Source: Sinomonas atrocyanea (GTDB taxonomy: Bacteria; Actinomycetota; Actinomycetes; Actinomycetales; Micrococcaceae). From it: a DNA stretch of 64,000 bases. The notes below the pieces were generated by a model. The model saw only the letters and a list, made by a program, of their open reading frames with translations. It was not told the DNA's origin and ran no database searches. Below are positions 1 to 8,232 of this stretch, one piece after another. Both the position numbers and the translations under genes were made by a program. The stretch is taken from contig NZ_JAUSTE010000001.1 in the NCBI RefSeq assembly GCF_030812675.1, forward strand, positions 682,001-746,000. The letters are read 5' to 3'. Positions within the stretch are counted from its first letter, which is position 1; each line of letters begins with the position of its first letter.

Positions 1-632
1 CGCGGCGGCAGGGGCTCTGGGTGCTCGAGGACCACAGAGAGGTCCACCTTCTGAGGCCGGACGGCAGGCTGGCCTCAGACCGGGCCGTGGTACACCGGGG
101 TTCGTGGGCGCCTGCGAGCCCGCGGAGCCGGACCACCTCGATCCTCGACACCGCAATGCACGCGTTGCACTGCCTGCCGGAGATGGAGTCGCTGGTCATT
201 GTCGAATCTGCCCTGCAGAAGGGGCTGTCACGCGAGCTGCTCGAGAGCCTGCTCACCGGGCCGCGCAACGGGCCGGCCCGCGCGGTCCTGGCCATGGTGG
301 ACCGCGGCGCCGACTCACTCGCGGAGACCCTGGCCCGGGAGCACCTGCGGAGGGCTGGATTCCTGGTCGAGCCGCAGGTCGCGGTGGACGGCGTGGGGTC
401 GATGGACCACATCGTCGAGCGCTGCCTCGATCTCGAGGTCGACGGCAAGACCCACCAGCAGCCGGAGAGCCGGTACAGCGACTACCTGCGCGACGGGGCC
501 GCCCAGGCCCGCGGCTTCGCGACACTCCGGGTGAGCTACGGCGAGGTGGTCCATCGGACGGAGCAGATGGTGGCCCGCGTCGGGGCGGTCGTCGCCGCCC
601 GCTTGGCCCAGGGCAACCTTCCCGTCTACTGA
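1..632 (+). CDS. DUF559/Vsr-like nuclease-fold protein, 5' end cut by window edge
   Basis: The reading frame is open to the left edge (first full codon at base 3), so the start lies outside the window; a GTG at 21 is only the first internal candidate. The last ~90 residues look like the PD-(D/E)XK-type DUF559/very-short-patch-repair fold: an ERCLDLEVDGKTHQ stretch (acidic D/E plus G..H), then R..DYLRD, an aromatic/Leu pattern and LRVSYGEV before the stop. In actinobacteria such C-terminal domains often follow an AbiEi-like winged-helix half, which would be upstream of the edge. The function is unknown; a nuclease or phage-defence role is inference. A second gene of this general kind lies at 15040-16071. 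Confidence 0.6.
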   Translation, partial: RRQGLWVLEDHREVHLLRPDGRLASDRAVVHRGSWAPASPRSRTTSILDTAMHALHCLPEMESLVIVESALQKGLSRELLESLLTGPRNGPARAVLAMVDRGADSLAETLAREHLRRAGFLVEPQVAVDGVGSMDHIVERCLDLEVDGKTHQQPESRYSDYLRDGAAQARGFATLRVSYGEVVHRTEQMVARVGAVVAARLAQGNLPVY

Positions 633-640
633 CGCGCCGC

Positions 641-1549
641 CTACAGCCCGGCCCCGGCCTCTGCCTTGGCCTTGATGCCGGCCAGCAGCTCCTCCTGGCT
701 GCCCTCCGACATCTTGATGACCAGTGAGTCGACCGCGGCGTCCGCCCAGTTCGCGGGCACCACGTCCGAGCGCATGCTCAGGCGGGTGCCGCCGTCCTCC
801 GGAGCGACGGCGACCACGAAGACCGGACCCAGCGCGGCCTTCGAGGTGAAGTGGTCATGCGGGACGAACTCGGTGTACTCGTGGGTGGTCCGGAGCGGGA
901 TGCCCAGGACACGCCACGACGCCTCGAAGGTTGTTCCGACGCCCTCCGGCGCGACGCGGAGGTCAGAGATCCGCACATCCGGCCCCAGCCACACGGCCGG
1001 GTCCTTGACGAGGTCGAACACGCGCTCCACCGGGGCGTGGATGCTGACGGCGCCGGACCAGGTCAGCGTGTGGGCGAGCCTCTTCTCGGGTTCGAGGACC
1101 GTCTTCTGGCCGGTCTCCACGAGGCTCTTGATGTTGGCGACGAGGCCCTCGATGTCGTCCTCGGCCCACCGGGTGAAGAGCGCCTGGAGCGGGACCCGTA
1201 CAAGCGGGGTCTCGATGTCCAAGCCCTGCTCGACACTCAGCACGGTTCCGGCGCCCTGGGGCGCGAGGGAGAAGGTGAGGACCGGGCCGGCCGTGGCCTT
1301 CGAGACGATCCGCTGGTTGTGGACCACCTCCCGGTACTCGTGGGTGACGGACATGTGGACGCCGAAGATCTTCGCCGCCCATTTCGCCGACGTGCCGACT
1401 CCGTCCGGGGTGATAAGGACGTCCGTGACCTCGCTGTCGCCGGGGAACGCGAGCATCCACCGCGTCGGGTCGCTGAGGAAGGTGAAGACCGTGTCCACCG
1501 GCGCGTTGATCTCCATCGTCTTCACGAGGTTCTCGACCATCGCTTCCAT
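641..1549 (-). CDS. Tandem SRPBCC-domain protein
   Basis: 302 residues containing two similar SRPBCC (START/Bet v1-like) domains, roughly residues 8-145 and 165-295. Both repeat the same landmarks: an INAPVDTVFTFLSDP / IHAPVERVFDLVKDP helix start, a VGT(S/T) turn, and a THEYREVV / THEYTEFV strand. The family binds hydrophobic ligands or forms polyketide-cyclase-like pockets; no catalytic residues can be assigned. There is no signal peptide, so it is probably cytoplasmic. It sits 69 bp downstream of the P1 peptidase gene on the same strand and may be co-transcribed. The domain call is sound; the role is unknown. Confidence 0.75.
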   Translation of the reverse strand: MEAMVENLVKTMEINAPVDTVFTFLSDPTRWMLAFPGDSEVTDVLITPDGVGTSAKWAAKIFGVHMSVTHEYREVVHNQRIVSKATAGPVLTFSLAPQGAGTVLSVEQGLDIETPLVRVPLQALFTRWAEDDIEGLVANIKSLVETGQKTVLEPEKRLAHTLTWSGAVSIHAPVERVFDLVKDPAVWLGPDVRISDLRVAPEGVGTTFEASWRVLGIPLRTTHEYTEFVPHDHFTSKAALGPVFVVAVAPEDGGTRLSMRSDVVPANWADAAVDSLVIKMSEGSQEELLAGIKAKAEAGAGL

Positions 1550-1618
1550 CCCCTCTCCCGGCCCGGATCCCTGCTCCCAGTCAATCGGGCGGGGGCGCGG
1601 CCGGCCCAGAGGTGCACC

Positions 1619-2689
1619 TCACGGCACGGGGAAGCGCTCCCACGTCCCCGCCGGCGTGGTCACCGGCGTCGCCGAGCGGACCCCGTCGAGGATGGCCTCC
1701 CGGACCGCGTTGGCCGCCGCCACCTGCACCGACATGAGGCCGACGACGCGCCCCGCCTCCGAGGAGCGGTCGAACTCGACCGCCCGAGTCGACAGCCCGA
1801 AGACGGTGTCCCCGTCCACGAGCGTGTGGCTCGGGTCCAGGGCGCGGGCCAGCCCGGCGTGCGCCGCGGTGGCCAGGCGCTTGCACTCGGCCGGAGTGAG
1901 GGACGCGTTCGTCGCCACCACCACGAGGGTCGTGTTGAGCGCGTCCGGAGCGACGGATCCCCGCGCGCCACCGCCCTCTCCGGCCGCGGCCGCCTCCTGG
2001 GCTATCTCCGCCTCGCCCTCGGTGTCCCCGAGCTCGCCGGCCCCTGCGGCTCCTGGGAAGACCGGCACCCCGGCTGCGTTGACCACGGCGAGCGCACCGA
2101 CCACGATCCCCTCGGGCAGGACCACCGGGGCGCCGCCGGGCGGCCCGGGCACGGCCCCGCCGGGCACCTTCACCGACGCCATCCCCACCCCGCCCTTGTA
2201 CATGGCGCGGCCCACCGCCGCCCCGGTCCCGGCGCCGACGCAGCCGCGGAGCCCGCCGTCGGGCGCGTCCTCGAGGCCCACGCACGCGGCCGCCGCCTCG
2301 AAGCCCATCGCCGCGTCCGGCCGGGCGCCGAAGTCCCCGCCGCGGCCGAGGTCGAAGATCACCGCACCGGCCACGATCGGCACCACCCCGCCCACCACGG
2401 GGTGCCCCTGTCCCTGCTGCTCGAGCCACAGCTGCACGCCGCCCGCTGCGGCGAGGCCGTACGCGCTTCCGCCGCACAGGGCGATCCCGTCCACGGTCTG
2501 CACGAGGGTGGACGGGTCGAGGGCGTCGGTCTCGATCGTGCCCGGGCCGCCGCCGCGGACATCGACCCCGCCGGCACTGCCGGGAGGGAGCACGACGGCG
2601 GTCACTCCGCTCAGCCACCCGTCCTCCGAGCGCTGGGCATGGCCGACCCGGAGGCCGGGAACATCGAGAAGGGAACCCATAGGCCCCAT
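1619..2689 (-). CDS. P1 family peptidase (DmpA/NylC-like Ntn hydrolase)
   Basis: 356 residues. Family members are self-cleaving N-terminal-nucleophile hydrolases acting as aminopeptidases or on oligoamides. The N-terminus LLDVPGLRVGHA, the glycine-rich GGSAYGLAAAGG segment (~74) and a late LNTTLVVVATNA segment are typical. Asn252-Thr253 is the likely autoprocessing bond, with Thr253 the nucleophile, as in NylC-type members. A Pro/Gly-rich loop (~175-245) precedes it. An ATG at 2680 (Met4) is an equally plausible start; neither has a strong ribosome-binding site. It is divergent from the sugar ABC operon and upstream of the SRPBCC gene. The natural substrate cannot be told from sequence. Confidence 0.8.
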   Translation of the reverse strand: MGPMGSLLDVPGLRVGHAQRSEDGWLSGVTAVVLPPGSAGGVDVRGGGPGTIETDALDPSTLVQTVDGIALCGGSAYGLAAAGGVQLWLEQQGQGHPVVGGVVPIVAGAVIFDLGRGGDFGARPDAAMGFEAAAACVGLEDAPDGGLRGCVGAGTGAAVGRAMYKGGVGMASVKVPGGAVPGPPGGAPVVLPEGIVVGALAVVNAAGVPVFPGAAGAGELGDTEGEAEIAQEAAAAGEGGGARGSVAPDALNTTLVVVATNASLTPAECKRLATAAHAGLARALDPSHTLVDGDTVFGLSTRAVEFDRSSEAGRVVGLMSVQVAAANAVREAILDGVRSATPVTTPAGTWERFPVP

Positions 2690-2745
2690 TCAACGCTGGC
2701 CCCTGCCCCGGCTCAACAGCGCGGGCCACACTCCCGGCGCGGCCC

Positions 2746-2775
2746 TTGGGTGTGGTGTGTCCCACTCATTACGCT
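2746..2775 (+). promoter_or_regulatory. Candidate promoter of the sugar ABC operon
   Basis: In the 258-bp divergent gap between the P1 peptidase and the ABC transporter, TTGGGT (2746-2751) and TACGCT (2770-2775) are spaced 18 bp apart. The predicted start near 2782 would leave a leader of about 165 nt. The -35 match is only 3 of 6. The A/T-containing stretch around 2768-2790 is the least GC-rich part of the gap and could also hold a LacI-type operator, but no clean palindrome is visible. Confidence 0.3.
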
Positions 2776-2947
2776 AACGCAGTGTGAACTCTTGGATACG
2801 CGGGACGGAATTCGCCCGGGGGCGGGGCGGATTCCGGCCGGAGCCGCCGCCGGCCCGTGGTCCACTACTACGCGGGGGTTTCACGCCCATACCCCAGATC
2901 TTGAAGGAATGCTTGTCAATGTCCCATCCCGCTTGCAGGATTCATCC

Positions 2948-3898
2948 ATGAGCGAGTCGACCTTGGAGCGTCACCAGGGCGCCTCCTCCACTTCCCGGCC
3001 CGAGCGCAAGCGCTCGCGCTTCTCCGGCCGCAGCCGCCGCGATTTCTTCGTCTTCCTCGCGTTCGCGCTGCCGAACCTGATCCTCATCGCCGTGTTCACC
3101 TACCGGCCCCTGTTCGCGAACCTTCAGTACTCGTTCCTCGACTGGACCCTCGGGTCCAAGACGGCGAGGAACATCGGCTTCGAGAACTACGCGACGTTCT
3201 TCGGCAGCGACGACGCCCCGCGCGTGCTCGGCACCACCGCGATCTTCACCGTCCTCACCGTGGGCCTGTCCATGGTGCTGGGCCTCCTCGTGGCGCTCGC
3301 GCTGAACGCGAAGGTCCGCGGCACCACGTTCGCCCGCTCGGCCGTCTTCGCCCCCTACGTCCTCTCGGGCGTGGGCGTAGGCCTCGTGTGGATGTTCATC
3401 TTCGATCCCGGCTACGGCGCCCTCGCGTGGTTCCTCCGCACCTTCGGCGTCGCGAGCCCGCAGTGGTTCAACGACCCCCAGCTCGCGCTGACCATGGTGA
3501 TCATCGTGTACATCTGGAAGAACCTCGGCTACTGCGCGGTCGTGTACCTCGCGGGCCTGCAGTCCCTCCCGGCCGACGTCATGGAGGCCGCCGCGATCGA
3601 CGGCGCCGGGGCCACCCGCCGCTTCCTGAGCATCAGCCTGCCCCTGCTCTCCCCCACCACGTTCTTCCTGCTCATCACCACGATCCTGTCGAGCCTGCAG
3701 GCGTTCGACCTCATCCGCATCATGACCCCGCTCGGCAACGGCACGAGCACGCTCATCTACGAGGCCTACATGCAGGCGTTCGGCTCCTACAACCGGGCCG
3801 GGTACTCGGCGGCGATCTCGGTGATCCTCTTCGTGATCCTGCTCGTCATCACGGTCGTGCAGATCCGCTTCGTCGAGAGGAAGGTGCACTACGCATGA
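2948..3898 (+). CDS. Carbohydrate ABC transporter permease (MalF-type)
   Basis: 316-residue inner-membrane subunit of a sugar importer. A basic cytoplasmic N-terminus (residues 1-30) is followed by about six membrane segments. The EAA loop that docks the ATPase is visible as EAAAIDGAGATRRFLSISLP, about 95 residues from the end. The ATG at 2948 follows GCAGGA at ~7 nt; a much longer open frame upstream is shadow. The stop overlaps the next permease by 4 bp (ATGA), so the two are translationally coupled. No ATP-binding subunit is encoded here, so it presumably uses a shared MsiK-type ATPase encoded elsewhere (usual in actinobacteria; inference). The substrate is unknown. Confidence 0.9.
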   Translation: MSESTLERHQGASSTSRPERKRSRFSGRSRRDFFVFLAFALPNLILIAVFTYRPLFANLQYSFLDWTLGSKTARNIGFENYATFFGSDDAPRVLGTTAIFTVLTVGLSMVLGLLVALALNAKVRGTTFARSAVFAPYVLSGVGVGLVWMFIFDPGYGALAWFLRTFGVASPQWFNDPQLALTMVIIVYIWKNLGYCAVVYLAGLQSLPADVMEAAAIDGAGATRRFLSISLPLLSPTTFFLLITTILSSLQAFDLIRIMTPLGNGTSTLIYEAYMQAFGSYNRAGYSAAISVILFVILLVITVVQIRFVERKVHYA

Positions 3899-4794
3899 CC
3901 GCCCCCGCACCCGTCACCGTCACGGAGACCGCCGGCCAGCCCGAGCGCCCGCGCCCGTTCTCGTCCCAGAACCTCATCCGGACGATCGCCGGCGGCTACG
4001 TTCCGCTGGTCATCGCCACGCTCATCGTGGCGCTGCCCCTGCTGTGGATGGTCGTGAGCTCGTTCAAGAGCCCCGGCGAGATCGTCACGACGGACCTGAA
4101 GGTCCTCCCCCAGTCCATCAACCTCGACAACTACAACACGGCCATGACCACGGTCCCGTTCGCGCGGTTCTTCCTCAACTCCACGATCGTCACGGCGGTC
4201 GGCGCGGTCGTGAAGGTGACCCTGGCGATCATGACGGCGTACGCGCTCGTGTTCGTGCGCTTCCCGTTCAAGAACATCGTGTTCATCCTCATCCTGGTGG
4301 CGCTCATGGTGCCCTCGCAGGTCTCGATCCTGCCCAACTACGTGCTCATCGCGAGCATCGGCGGGAAGAACACCCTCTGGGGCATCATCCTGCCGGGCCT
4401 CGGCACGGCGTTCGGCACCTTCCTCCTGCGCCAGCACTTCATGACCCTGCCCGCCTCGATCCTCGAGGCCGCCGAGATCGACGGCGCGGGCCACTGGAAG
4501 CGGCTCTGGAGCATCGTGGTGCCGGTCTCGGTCCCCTCGATCGCCACGGTGGCCCTCGTGACCATCGTCTCGGAGTGGAACGACTACATCTGGCCGCTCA
4601 TCATCACGGACAAGCCCGAGGTCATGACGCTGCCGGTGGGCCTGACGCTCCTGCAGAACTCGGAGAGCGGCACCGGGTCGTGGGGCATCCTCATGGCCGG
4701 CGCGGTGCTCGTGATCGTGCCCGTCCTGATCGTCTTCGCCATGCTCCAGCGCTACATCGTGGCCGGCCTCACCCAGGGCTCCGTCACCGGCTAG
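3895..4794 (+). CDS. Carbohydrate ABC transporter permease (MalG-type)
   Basis: 299-residue second permease of the importer. It has six predicted membrane segments and the EAA motif EAAEIDGAGHWKRLWSIVVP about 100 residues before the C-terminus; the end, VAGLTQGSVTG, matches the conserved C-terminal turn of MalG-family proteins. The ATG at 3895 overlaps the preceding stop. The binding-protein gene follows 43 bp later. It pairs with the MalF-type permease to form the translocation pore. Confidence 0.9.
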   Translation: MTAPAPVTVTETAGQPERPRPFSSQNLIRTIAGGYVPLVIATLIVALPLLWMVVSSFKSPGEIVTTDLKVLPQSINLDNYNTAMTTVPFARFFLNSTIVTAVGAVVKVTLAIMTAYALVFVRFPFKNIVFILILVALMVPSQVSILPNYVLIASIGGKNTLWGIILPGLGTAFGTFLLRQHFMTLPASILEAAEIDGAGHWKRLWSIVVPVSVPSIATVALVTIVSEWNDYIWPLIITDKPEVMTLPVGLTLLQNSESGTGSWGILMAGAVLVIVPVLIVFAMLQRYIVAGLTQGSVTG

Positions 4795-4837
4795 CCAGAA
4801 GCTCCACCACTCTCAAGCACCTACGAAAGGCACAGCA

Positions 4838-6184
4838 ATGGCACTCCGACTCGACCGTCGGCACTTCCTCGGCCTCGCCGGCGCGAGCGCGTCCGTGGCG
4901 GCCCTCGCCGCGTGCGGCGGCCCCGACACCTCCGGCAGCAGCGCGACCTCCGCGGTCGCGGACATCGACTTCAAGGACGTCAAGCCGGCGGCCTCGATCG
5001 ACTTCTGGTCCAGCCACCCGGGCAAGTCCGAGGACATCGAGAAGCAGCTCGTGGCGAAGTTCGAGGCAGCGAACCCGGGCATCAAGGTCAACCTCGTCAC
5101 GGCCGGGGCGAACTACGAGGAGATCGCCCAGAAGTTCCAGACCGCGCAGGCCGCCAACTCGGGCCTGCCGGGCGTCGTGCTGCTCTCGGACGTGTGGTGG
5201 TTCCGCTATTACATCAACGGCAACATCATCCCCATGGACTCCGCGATCAAGCAGCTGGACATCAAGCTCAGCGACTACCGCGACTCGCTCGTGCAGGACT
5301 ACCAGTACGCGAACAAGCAGTGGGCCATGCCGTACGCCCGCTCCACCCCCCTGTTCTACTACAACAAGGACCACTTCAAGGCCGCCGGCCTGCCCGACCG
5401 CGCCCCGGCCACGTGGTCCGAGTTCGGCGACTGGGCCTCGAAGATCAAGGCGGCCTCGGGCGCCCAGTACGCGTACATGTACCCGGCGCTGGCCGACTAC
5501 GCGGGCTGGACCCTGCAGAACAACCTCTGGGGCTGGGGCTCGGGCTGGTCCAAGGGCTGGGACATCACCTGCGACTCGGACGATGCCGTCGCCGCGATGC
5601 AGTGGGTGCAGGACTCGGTGTACAAGGACAAGTGGGCGGGCGTGTCCTCGAAGGACTCCTCGGCGGACTTCGGCGGAGGCATCGCGTCCGCCACCATCTC
5701 CTCGACGGGCTCCCTCGTGGGCGTGCTCAAGACGGCCAAGTTCAACGTGGGCGTCGGCTTCCTCCCCGGCGGCCCGAAGGCGACCAAGCCGGTGTGCCCC
5801 ACGGGCGGCGCTGGCCTGGGCATCCCCTCCGGGATCTCCAAGGAGCAGCAGCTCGCCGCGGCCATGTTCATCAAGTTCGTGGGCCAGCCCGAGAACGCCG
5901 CGGCCTTCTCCGGGGCCACCGGCTACATGCCGGTCAACAAGTCGGCGGACATGACCGCCGTGCTGGCCAAGACGCCCCAGATCCAGACCGCGATCGACCA
6001 GCTCGCCGTGACCAAGGTCCAGGACAACGCGCGCGTGTTCCTGCCGGGCGCGGACCAGGAGATGGCCAAGGCGGTCGCGAAGATCGTCACCCAGCAGGCC
6101 GACGTGAAGTCCACCATGGGCGACCTCAAGAAGACGCTGCAGGGCATCTACGACAAGGACGTGAAGCCCAAGCTCAAGTCCTGA
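4838..6184 (+). CDS. Sugar ABC transporter substrate-binding lipoprotein, Tat-type signal
   Basis: 448 residues, family 1 extracellular solute-binding protein. The N-terminus has twin arginines (RRHFLG, residues 7-12), a hydrophobic stretch and a lipobox ending LAAC with Cys26, so it should be exported folded through Tat and lipid-anchored. GAAAGG lies about 10 nt before the ATG. The mature part is rich in Trp/Tyr, as expected for a sugar pocket, and carries the typical ARSTPLFYYNKDHFKAAGLP segment. It is third in the importer operon; the operon ends at the strong hairpin 6232-6283. Placing the binding protein last, after the permeases, is less common than the reverse order. Confidence 0.9.
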   Translation: MALRLDRRHFLGLAGASASVAALAACGGPDTSGSSATSAVADIDFKDVKPAASIDFWSSHPGKSEDIEKQLVAKFEAANPGIKVNLVTAGANYEEIAQKFQTAQAANSGLPGVVLLSDVWWFRYYINGNIIPMDSAIKQLDIKLSDYRDSLVQDYQYANKQWAMPYARSTPLFYYNKDHFKAAGLPDRAPATWSEFGDWASKIKAASGAQYAYMYPALADYAGWTLQNNLWGWGSGWSKGWDITCDSDDAVAAMQWVQDSVYKDKWAGVSSKDSSADFGGGIASATISSTGSLVGVLKTAKFNVGVGFLPGGPKATKPVCPTGGAGLGIPSGISKEQQLAAAMFIKFVGQPENAAAFSGATGYMPVNKSADMTAVLAKTPQIQTAIDQLAVTKVQDNARVFLPGADQEMAKAVAKIVTQQADVKSTMGDLKKTLQGIYDKDVKPKLKS

Positions 6185-6231
6185 CCCGGGCAGTCGTGGA
6201 GCGGCTCCGAAGCCTCTCCACGCCACCGGAG

Positions 6232-6283
6232 GACGCACGACGGCGCCGCTCGCCTTCCACGGTGAGCGGCGCCGCCGTGCGTC
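6232..6283. terminator. Bidirectional hairpin terminator between convergent genes
   Basis: A stem of about 22 bp (GACGCACG...CGGCGCCGCTC against its complement, with two single mismatches) and a 6-nt loop TTCCAC at 6255-6260. It lies between the ABC operon (plus) and the oxidoreductase (minus), 48 bp after one stop and 18 bp before the other. There is no U-tract. Confidence 0.7.
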
Positions 6284-6300
6284 GGGCAGGCAGCGCTGCG

Positions 6301-7224
6301 TCAGGGGCGGACCACGAGCTTGCCCCGCACGTGGCCGCCCTCGAGCGTCCGGTAGGCGTCGGCAGCCTGGGCGAGCTCCACGACGTCCGCGACCTCGACC
6401 TTGAGCCTGCCGTCCGCGGCGAGCTGGGCCAGCTCGGCGAGGTCCTCCGGGTTCGGGCGGACCCAGATGTAGTGGCCGCCGTACTCGTCGCGGGCCGCGG
6501 GGTCGGTGATGGAGGCGACGGTCCCGCCCGCGCGCAGCAGCTGCGGGACGGTGTCCAGGGCGCCGTTCCCCACGAAGTCGAGGATGTGGTCGAAGCCCTC
6601 CGGGGCGAGGCCGCGCGCCGCCTCGACCAGGCTGTCGCCGTACGCGACGGGCTCGGCGCCGAGCGAGCGCAGGTACTCGTGGTTGCCCTCCGACGCGGTC
6701 CCCACCACGCGGGCGCCGGCGAGGACGGCCAGCTGGGTCGCGTAGGACCCCACGCCGCCGGCGGCCGCGTGGATGAGCACGGTCGAGCCGGCGGAGACCC
6801 CGGCCCGGCGCACGGTCTGCAGGGCGGTGAGGCCCGCGAGCGGGAGCGCGGCCGCGTCCTCGAAGCTGAGGCCCTCGGGCTTGCGCGCGGCGGTCCGCAC
6901 GGGGACCTCGACGAGCTCCGCGACGGTGCCACCCGAGATGACGTCCTTGCGGGCATAGGCGAGGATCTCGTCCCCGACCTCGAACTCGGGGGTGTCGAGG
7001 CCGGCCTTGACGATCACGCCCGCCACGTCCCAGCCGGGGACCGCCGGGAAGACGGTGTCGATCACTCCCTGCAGGTAGCCCTCGCGGGCCTTGTAGTCCA
7101 CGGGGTTCAGGCTCGCGGCCTTCACCTGCACGAGCACGGAGTCCGAGCCCGGGTGCGGGTCGGGGAGCTCTTGGAGCGCGAGGACGTCAGAGGATCCGAA
7201 ACGGTCGTATGCGATGGCCTTCAT
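6301..7224 (-). CDS. NADP-dependent quinone oxidoreductase-like MDR protein
   Basis: 307 residues, zinc-independent medium-chain dehydrogenase/reductase of the quinone oxidoreductase/enoyl reductase type. The sequence begins MKAIAYDRFGSSDVL, has the groES-like half with VQVKAASLNPVDYK, and the Rossmann half with the nucleotide motif AAAGGVGSYATQLA (~150). The structural-zinc cysteines of true alcohol dehydrogenases are absent. The ATG at 7224 was chosen because the homologous N-terminus begins there; the longer frame upstream overlaps map. It runs in the same direction as map, 94 bp downstream. It likely reduces quinones or reactive carbonyls; the substrate is not determinable. Confidence 0.85.
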   Translation of the reverse strand: MKAIAYDRFGSSDVLALQELPDPHPGSDSVLVQVKAASLNPVDYKAREGYLQGVIDTVFPAVPGWDVAGVIVKAGLDTPEFEVGDEILAYARKDVISGGTVAELVEVPVRTAARKPEGLSFEDAAALPLAGLTALQTVRRAGVSAGSTVLIHAAAGGVGSYATQLAVLAGARVVGTASEGNHEYLRSLGAEPVAYGDSLVEAARGLAPEGFDHILDFVGNGALDTVPQLLRAGGTVASITDPAARDEYGGHYIWVRPNPEDLAELAQLAADGRLKVEVADVVELAQAADAYRTLEGGHVRGKLVVRP

Positions 7225-7318
7225 ACCCGGCGCCAACGCGGGGCTACCGGCCGGTATTCCCTCGCGCCGCGGTCCCGGAGCAGAGCCCAGCGGGGTCCTC
7301 GCCGGGGGCCAGAGGGCG

Positions 7319-8146
7319 TCAGGCCGGGATCGGCACCGGCGTGACGCCGAGGGGAGCGAGCTCGGAGGCCCCGCCGTCGGGGGCGGTGAGCACCCAGATG
7401 CCCGCACTGTGGCGGGCCACGGAGTGCTCCCACTGCGACGCGCGCGAGCCGTCGGTCGTGACGACCGTCCACTCGTCGTCCAGCGTCTTGGTGTCGATCG
7501 AGCCGCGCACGAGCATGGGCTCGATGGCGAGGGCCATCCCCGCCTTGATCTTCGCCCCACGGTGGCCCGTGCGGTAGTTGAGCACGTCCGGGGCCATGTG
7601 CATCGCGGAGCCGATGCCGTGGCCCACGTAGTCCTCGAGGATGCCCAGCGGGGCGCCCTCCTGGGCGGAGACGAAGTCGTCGATCGCGTCGCCGATCTCG
7701 CCCACGTAGGAGGCCCGGGCGAAGGCCGCGATGCCCGCCCACATGGCCGCCCGCGTCACCTCGGACAGGCGCACGTCCTCGGGGTCGCCCTCCCCCACGA
7801 TCACCGTGCGCGCCGAGTCGGCGTTCCAGCCGCGCACAATGCAGCCGCCGTCGATTGAGAGGACGTCCCCCTCCGCCAGCCGGCGCGGTCCCGGGATCCC
7901 GTGCACCACCTCGTCGTTGACGGAGACGCAGATGTGCTTGGGATAGCCGTAGTAGCCGAGGAAGTTGTACTGGGCGCCCGCCGCGTCGACCACCTCGGCG
8001 AACGCGGCGTCGAGCTCGTCAGTCGTCATTCCGGGCGCCACGGCGGCCACGGCGGCGTCGAGCGCGCGGCTCAGCAGCACCCCGGCCTCCGCCATCACCC
8101 GCAGCTGCCCGTTGTTCTTGTACTCGATCTTCCGCTGGCTGCCCAC
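7319..8146 (-). CDS. map: Type I methionine aminopeptidase
   Basis: 275 residues; removes the initiator Met from new proteins. The metal-binding framework is visible: SIDGG (Asp), GWNADSART (Asp), GHGIGSAMH (His), a Glu in the IEPML strand, and a final Glu in SQWEHSVA. The GTG at 8146 is preferred because AAGGGG lies 6 nt upstream; a GTG at 8164 would add six residues but puts that Shine-Dalgarno inside the gene. It follows adk in spc-operon order, separated by hairpin 8174-8211. The genes normally next (infA, rpmJ, rpsM) are not here. Confidence 0.92.
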   Translation of the reverse strand: MGSQRKIEYKNNGQLRVMAEAGVLLSRALDAAVAAVAPGMTTDELDAAFAEVVDAAGAQYNFLGYYGYPKHICVSVNDEVVHGIPGPRRLAEGDVLSIDGGCIVRGWNADSARTVIVGEGDPEDVRLSEVTRAAMWAGIAAFARASYVGEIGDAIDDFVSAQEGAPLGILEDYVGHGIGSAMHMAPDVLNYRTGHRGAKIKAGMALAIEPMLVRGSIDTKTLDDEWTVVTTDGSRASQWEHSVARHSAGIWVLTAPDGGASELAPLGVTPVPIPA

Positions 8147-8173
8147 GCTGGGCCCCTTCCTCACAAAGTGCGT

Positions 8174-8211
8174 GCGGCGCCGCCCGGAGGATGCCCACCG
8201 GACGGCGCCGC
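8174..8211 (-). terminator. Hairpin between adk and map
   Basis: GCGGCGCCG-C-CCGG pairs with CCGG-A-CGGCGCCGC, a 13-bp stem with one internal mismatch. It begins 22 bp after the adk stop and ends 28 bp before the map start. It may terminate part of the spc transcript or process it. There is no U-run. Confidence 0.5.
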
Positions 8212-8232
8212 GCGTCGTACTGCTGAAATCGC

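Noticed and set aside
2778-2870. Possible LacI-type operators near the sugar ABC promoter (for example GTGG-T-CCAC)
   Set aside because: The palindromes are too short to separate from chance in GC-rich DNA, and no LacI-family regulator gene is adjacent.
4912-7344. Long plus-strand frame spanning the binding protein and the oxidoreductase
   Set aside because: It overlaps two well-supported genes in other frames, crosses a strong terminator hairpin and has Arg/Gly/His-rich composition typical of frame-shifted high-GC sequence.
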